From Isoetes taiwanensis (taxonomy: Eukaryota > Streptophyta > Lycopodiopsida > Isoetales > Isoetaceae), in contig JAJEKV010000050.1 in the NCBI GenBank assembly GCA_021234155.1, positions 8,468,765-8,532,764 of the forward strand: a stretch of DNA of 64,000 nt, read 5' to 3'. The notes below the pieces were generated by a model, which was given only the letters and a program-made list of their open reading frames with translations, had not been told where the DNA came from and searched no databases. The position numbers and the translations under genes were made by a program. This document shows, one piece after another, positions 58,051-64,000 of the stretch (its first letter is position 1; each line of letters begins with the position of its first letter).

Positions 58051-58739
58051 GAACCTGGTCGGAAGAAGCTGAGAATATTTTATCAAGTTCCGGGCTCCAC
58101 TGCTTGAGGATGCCTGTCATCCTACCCGAATATCGCGATCCTTGGGAGAAATGACTCTTGATGGGGACGGTACGTATGGCTGCCTTGCTTGACCCTACCG
58201 GCTCCTTTACTGTCGAATCCAACGTTGATCACTTTTCAGATCGCCACTCCTGCCAGCTCTGTTGATGTACAATTTGTCATGAAGCAACCCTTTGCTAGAT
58301 GATGGCAGGCAACCTCTCTTTTTCACCCGCCAAAGTGCCGCATCGGTTATGCTCCAACCTCCTACACACATTGTCGAGGAATCTTTTGAAGTCATACCCC
58401 ATATTGAGACTCCATTCGAGATTGTGGGCGTTGGCAACAATCAGCATCCGCATTGCTGCAAACCTTAGGCTCCTTATCGTAACAAAAGATCCATATTTGT
58501 TCAAAAATTCAAACACATTTTCGCTGCAGATTTACAAAGATCTTGGGGCATCAGCAAAAGCAGGGAACTCACCCATTCCTACCACCAAATCGATGCCTGC
58601 GACCCGATTAGCCAACAACGGCGGTACCGGCTCAGCCTAATTCTGCAGGTGATGCGTCCGGCGGAAAATTGACAAACTCGCTAGCTGCCGAGGTTTGATC
58701 TATGAGGTCAAACATTACGGAATGGGTGAGCCCCATCGT

Positions 58740-59940
58740 CATTGCCCTTAAGCACAATGGTAAAGATCGCGATGCAGTGGCCGGACTATGGAAACTCAAT
58801 GGACCACGGGCGTGATCATTTTCCACTTCCCTTCAGGCCAAGTTCACGGAAGAAGTGGTACGGACGCCAAGAGATGTACTCCTTTATGGATGGTTTTACG
58901 GCTACAATCAGGATCTCCATCAAAGAATGCGATCAACTCAAGACCACTTTCACCACCCGTGAAGTGTACTTTTGCCTACAAGGTGGTTTCCTTTTGGATA
59001 TCAACTCTCCTTCAACATTTCAAGCGCATCATGCTCTGGTTTTCATGATTTCATGAAGGAAAAATCCCTTCTTTACAAATTTTTCAAAGATGACTTCTAC
59101 GCCTCTGATTCCATGGTACGACCATTTTGGATAAATTTGGAACTGATCTTCCGAGAAGCATATGATGAGTCAGGCGGTAGTCTCAATCACGAGAAATGCA
59201 CCTTTTCGCGTCCGCGGCGAATTACATTAGGCCATATTTATTAAACCGTGAGCATCACCAGCGATCACGCCAAAATCGGTTGTGTGCTCAAAACTCAAAC
59301 ACCGGTAATATCAAAGACCGCTCTTTCACAGGAAAGGTCAATTATTACTCCCACCTTCATACACGATTTGGCGACCATTGCGATCCATTCATAAACTCCG
59401 CGGGTAGCGAATCCACACAGGCTTGGAATTCCAGTGAGCGGCTTTCAACGGCTGAAGCTTTTTTTGCTTACTTTCGGGCACGGTTCTTATTTCCTCAATG
59501 GGACAAGCCCTTTCACGCGTTCATGTCGATGTCTCGGCGTTTGCTATTGGGTACATTCTTTCTCCCGACATATGATCGCACAGCGATAAACCAAATGCAT
59601 TCGCCGGTAGAAACTCAATTGGCGGCGCAGCTATTCGCCCGCGGGCGTGAAGCTTTGGGTCATTTTACGTGTCCAAGCGATCATTACCTTTGAGCTGATC
59701 AAATCAAGTTCTTTGTGGACCACCAAGCACTTCTCATTTGATCAACAAGTCCCAGCATACGGGCGCGTGCTTTCCGTTGGGTCGCTTCTTCTCCAGAATT
59801 TGCTCCTTTTGAAATGCGTTCATAAGGCGGCAAATCTCATGTTGTTCAGTTATCTTTCCGCATCCACACGGATGATCATAGCGAGGGGTCACCAGGGCGC
59901 CCCTTCACGATGCTCAACTCTTTTTTAGTCGCGGCAACAC
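58740..59940 (+). pseudogene. Gypsy reverse transcriptase and RNase H
   Basis: In shifting frames the RT palm can be read: DGFYGYNQDLHQRMRSTQDH/TTFTT, then HDFMKEKSLLYKFFKDDFYA (the Y-x-DD equivalent is degraded to FKDDFYA) and NHEKCTFSRPRRITLGHIY. The connection region follows: FTGKVNYYSHLHTRFGD, then FPQWDKPFHAFMSMS. RNase H continues near 59.7 kb (FFVDHQALL-like reading, VLRWVASLQEFAFEM-like reading). No frame remains open for more than about 150 codons. Confidence 0.82.
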
Positions 59941-60059
59941 CACATTTGGTTCCACTGACTTCCCGGCTGATACCTCCTCGCGGTGCTCTTCCACGGAAGG
60001 CAGGCGCTCTCTCACCTTAGCGACAATCCCGTCGCCATCAATTTCTCAGAGAGGTCCGT

Positions 60060-61200
60060 GACTACACCATGGTTGCGGACATCTCTACAAAAAGTGGAAC
60101 ACCATCAGCCGGCGTGTTCTACCTCATGAAGTTCAGACATTATGCGAAGCTCATCAAGAGACTCGGTGGTGAGGTCATTTTCATGGTGACACCCGCGACG
60201 CGCAAAATCCTTCGCCCGGGTATTATTGGCTGCGCTCTTCAAAAGATGCTCACGCCCGCCCGCCGCGATGGCGGCGCTTACCCGTGGGTGGGGCGCCCCG
60301 GCCATTGGCGGCTGCTTCCCTTGGCGCCTTGATTAGCCCCGCGCCGCTTCCAGCAGCAAATGGGGCATGGACTTTGTGGAAGTTCCTATAGATCCTCTGC
60401 CCGAAGCACACTGCGTGCGATACATTGATTCTCGCGACTCGCCACCAAATGCGGAAGCTTGTGCCTCCCGGACAACAACTGGCGCAAACGCGGCTAAGTC
60501 CTCTATCAACAAATCATCCGGGTCAGTACCCACGAATTTGGTCGGTGACCCGTGGTATTCATTTCATCAATCATACTATCAAAGAGCTAGCAGTTCTCTC
60601 TGATACATCATCACAAGAGCACACCTTACTATCCTCAAGGCAATGGGTTGGCAGAAAGCACCAACAAACTCAGTACCATTCTCAAGAAAATTTGTGGCCT
60701 TCCCTTGATTAGTAGGACAAACACCCTACTTGTTCTTTGGGTACACCTACAAATACTTGTTTCAAGATTGCTCTGAGGTCACACTCCTTTTAAATTGGTT
60801 TTATAGTCGAGGAAGCTCTCATGCCATTTTGAATATATATCCTTCCAACACTTTCAGTTTTCAGCAGCTCTTGCTCATAATCACCCGGCTGCTCCTCGAA
60901 GCGGGTCTATCAATTAGAACGGTTGGATGAACGAAGGATGCTTATATTAAATTGTTCTTCATGGACAACAGTTGCAAAAATCCTTACATGACAAGCGTTT
61001 GAAGACAAAAAACATTCAAAGAAGGAGATTTGGTTCTTCTTTATGATTCAGTACAAAATTTTAGGGCAAACTCAAGTTTAGATTTGGCTTGGCCCTTATC
61101 AAATTGTTCAAGTGGTTGAATAGCGTCTTCCAACTAAATTTGAGTTAGATGGCACTCCAGTACCTACATTGGTTAATGGTTTTTAGTCTCAAAGCATTTC
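60060..61200 (+). pseudogene. Gypsy integrase
   Basis: The zinc-binding and core regions can be read across frames: YYW-like segment near 60.23 kb; KWGMDFVEVPIDPLPEA (60,360); GIHFINHTIKELAVL (60,548-60,592); then STPYYPQGNGLAESTNK (60,618-60,668), the conserved catalytic-Glu segment of plant gypsy integrases. The C-terminal stretch continues with KEGDLVLLYDS near 61.03 kb and a chromodomain-free tail. Stops and frameshifts prevent function. Confidence 0.82.
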
Positions 61201-61270
61201 ATCACCTGAAGAGTGAACATCAACACCGCAGAGCAGTTCCGCGAAGCAAACACCTGAGAAGTGACTAGAA

Positions 61271-64000
61271 GCGGTGTAGATTATATTATAGTGGAGATTT
61301 TTTACAAAATGTGGTATGACCAGCTATTTCGCTATAGGCGCCTATATATAAAAAGCGAACCGAGCCCTATCTACTGATCACAAGAAAAACCACTCTACTC
61401 GGGTTGGAGGCGAGAGGAAGGTATCTTGAGGAGGAGATAGTAGAGGTTACACTTTCCGGGATCCAATGAAAGTGCGAGAACACCTCCATCCGTTGGTCTT
61501 GAACAAGATGTTCGAAAACATCCGGCTTACCCGGCCGTCCATCACGAATACCACGGTTGTAGCGGCGCTTGAGATCAGAACAATTCATCTCTTACAAGTG
61601 ATCCACTCGGCGGTTAGTAGGCGCTGGTGCAATCGCCGTTCAAACCCGGCCCGAAGCGGCCATCTTGGCGCCATCGGATGCTTCGTTTCTCTGGTTACGT
61701 CTTATATAGCGAGGAACTCCTTGTCGGCGTGGACCAATCCACACAACTTCGCCAACGTGTTTGCAATGCAAAGGCTGTTTCTAAAATGAGAATACATTCT
61801 CGCGCCGCATATCTAGCCATGAGTACCTTGACACATTCCTTTTAATGATATCCCACTTGAAAGGTTGCCGGCGGTGAATGCCATTCCTTCTTTCCGCGTG
61901 AACGTGGCCGATTGTCCCTTTGCCATCTATCACATCGATCTTTCTTACCGCGTCTCATCCTCCACGTTCATTGCTTCTCCCTTACGTTTTTGGGACTTAG
62001 CCAAATTTTTTGCCTCTCAATACCCTTCTGCATCTTTTGACACCTGGCACCATCAGCGGTTCAGTTTACAGCACTCTTCATACGCCGCCTCCGGTTGTGC
62101 GCCCTAAAATACACCTTTTAGTTCCTCTGCGCCGTCCTCCGTGCTCGACTTTTCGTCTTCCGCCTTTGGCATCTCTCGCCGTTCCGCACATCATTCCCAT
62201 GGCTGCCCAAGATTTCTACACTTCAAACTCTTTGCTCCCAAGGATCCGGCCCTTTTTGCATACATGTATCCTTCTTGGCGCCCACTTTCCGTGAAGCCCT
62301 TGTTGGCCCAAATAAAAGAAATTCTTTGTGACACCAGCTTTACCGAATTCTCTCAAATGGAACTTAGGCTCCAAATCTGACCGATTTGCAGCGGTTCATA
62401 GCCAATATAGTTAACAGCGCAAGGTTACACCCGCGTGGTCGATGGCACCACTATTTCATTATTTCAACATTTGATTTCCGGAGGTATTTCATATTCCCTT
62501 GCACACTCCTTGTGTATCGCAGTGCGCTATCACGGGATATTATTGATGTATCCGCGAGTTTGGTGCACACTTATCATGCCAATGTCAATACGTCGACCAA
62601 TATCGACAAACCTCACGAGACCTTTGTTAAATTCTGTGGCGAAAATTCCTTAGGTATTCTATCCAAGAACACCCATATCAATAAGCCTTTCTATAACCTG
62701 GTCCTCAACGCTACACACTCCAAACATACCACATAGATTGGCCCCAATGATGTTCTATCGTCTTCTCCAAAGTGGGCCACCACTTAGGAATTTTACCACT
62801 TCCATTCCCGAGATTTGCAATGGGAGGCCACTTTCAAGCCCTCATCCGTCATTACTTCCCACTCCCACCACAAAATTCTCATAATTCCACTTTCGGTAGC
62901 TCCTTCCAATCACTCACCAAGTTGGCACATCGCGTCTTCCTGGTCATGACCACGGTCACCTCATGTCACTTTGTCTCTTCCTCATACACCATCCACTTCC
63001 GCCATTTTCCAGGACCTCCCAAACCAGGCAGCAGCCAGCTCCACCACCACAACACCTAAATCGATTTATTTGTATCGATTATCGTGAGGATGCTCGCTGC
63101 TGCTCTTAAGTTACAAAATCCCAAGGCACGGCTCTTATGGCCCGGGGTTCATGACGTCGAGGGCCTCTCACGATGCGGTACACCAAGACCTTCAACACCA
63201 GCGCCCAGAGATTTGCAGCTTTGGAAACCAAACTTCCAAGACAAGCATTGAAGCTCTCTTACGGGCTCATGCGATGCAAAGTACACAGCTCAGTCAGCCA
63301 ACTTCGCGGATCCAGCGGGGCTACATCCGGTCAGTGGAACTTTATTGGAGCACAACAAGTCCAAAAGCCCGCTCTCACAGTACCAGGGCCTTGAACTTGC
63401 TAAACTCAATGCCTTGTACTTTCAGGCGTGTGAAATTTCAGCACTCAAGTTCAAAATCTTTCAGCGGGGCTCAAATTAAGCCTCCTTGGCGGACTTCTGA
63501 CTTTCTACAGAACCTCTCGGCTCACCTCTCTTCAGATATTCTGGAGGTCGCGAGAAGCTTGAAAATACTTGATGGCTGGCGGAGATTGCCGGGTGAACCC
63601 CGTCTCAATACACGGGGAAATCTTCCTCCGAGTCCAGTCCTTCTCGAGGAAAGCGGGTCCGTGACGTCCGCGCTGCTACTTGAAAGGACAATGAGGATCC
63701 GTGATCTCGAACAACGACTCGCGACAAGCTATTCGATCTGGCGATGAGGCTCAAGCAAAACTTGGCGCCCGGGCGCAATTCTTCCACGGAATGCCAGTTG
63801 ACTTCCCGGCTCCCTCACCTTTATCATGATTATGTGGATTTGCTTTCGGCGCGCCACCTCTTCCTTTCAAAGTGGCAGCGGCCGATGGCCGCAATGGATA
63901 TTCCACTAGCGATTGCTGATTTTCTTGGTTGGCGAACTCTCCATTGAAGACAAAGGTTCGCCTTGTCTGATACCATACGCGTGCGATCCGGACTTTCTCA
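61271..64000. other. GC-rich degenerate sequence, probably a second retroelement; runs off the window
   Basis: Composition and the pattern of short, shifting forward frames continue from the gypsy element. A TATATATAAAAAG box near 61,348 could be an LTR promoter. Coherent stretches such as HANVNTSTNIDKPHETFVKF (62.6 kb) and SQYQGLELAKLNALYFQACE (63.4 kb) look formerly coding, but I cannot assign them to gag, pol or another family. Confidence 0.35.

Larger units (their letters stand above)
53960..61270 (+). mobile_element. Degenerate Ty3/gypsy LTR retrotransposon, GC-rich
   Basis: Composition changes abruptly from AT-rich to GC-rich at about 54.0 kb. 53,960-55,150 looks like leader or LTR sequence: repeated GGAATC.. 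words, a TATATATGAG box near 54,987, and pyrimidine-rich sequence after it. Gag/protease remnants and the polymerase domains follow in the gypsy order RT, RNase H, integrase. I could not find a matching pair of LTRs, so the outer borders are approximate. Confidence 0.7.

Overview
The window is nuclear DNA from a land plant with a large, repeat-filled genome. It contains GT-AG introns, plant L1-type LINEs, Helitrons with the plant-type 3' hairpin, a Ty3/gypsy element, and relics of plant gene families (GRAS, purple acid phosphatase, receptor-like cytoplasmic kinase). A non-flowering plant such as a fern fits the mix of elements, but that is a weak inference. I find no clearly intact ordinary host gene. 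Almost every coding signal belongs to a mobile element or a broken gene copy, and many reading frames are broken by single-base indels or stops.

Layout: 1-2.4 kb, unrecognised coding remnants. 2.8-5.0 kb, 5'-truncated L1 with poly(A). 6.4-7.1 kb, stop-riddled gag-like gene that opens like histone H3. 8.0-8.6 kb, small repeat-flanked element. 8.6-13.9 kb, Helitron carrying purple acid phosphatase and RLCK-VI kinase exons. 14-18.7 kb, AT-rich with no firm gene. 18.7-22.7 kb, reverse-strand LINE split by a 2.0-kb hAT-like element with an 8-bp target duplication, followed by a second Helitron 3' end. 26.5-29.0 kb, reverse L1 with an 18-bp target duplication. 29.6-32.6 kb, L1 split by an element fragment carrying the 3' part of a spliced gene. 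33-35.4 kb, LINE 3' ends and an L1 ORF1. 36.7-45.2 kb, the key element (below). 50.1-52.5 kb, GRAS pseudogene with its TATA box. 54-61.2 kb, degenerate GC-rich Ty3/gypsy element. 61.3-64 kb, more unidentified degenerate GC-rich sequence.

The most interesting object is an 8.5-kb element (36,700-45,187) bounded by imperfect terminal inverted repeats and a possible 4-bp ACAT duplication. It carries two divergent genes. The reverse gene has six exons and encodes an N-terminal beta-rich domain, a charged linker, a ParB-like domain, and a C-terminal beta-class DNA methyltransferase in permuted order (ADIPYGF first, FSGSGT and VDIDPDK later). ParB plus N4/N6-methyltransferase is a phage and prokaryotic mobile-element architecture. 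The forward gene encodes a protein I place in the DUF7869-type family, a candidate transposase, with two SUMO-interaction-like motifs. About 27 copies of a 16-bp palindrome (core TATAAATTTATA) sit only in the introns of the methyltransferase gene and the leader of the forward gene. Eight of them have a mean spacing of 31 bp, about three helical turns. I infer a transposon that carries its own DNA-methylation module and binding-site array. This copy is frame-broken, so the inference concerns the family.
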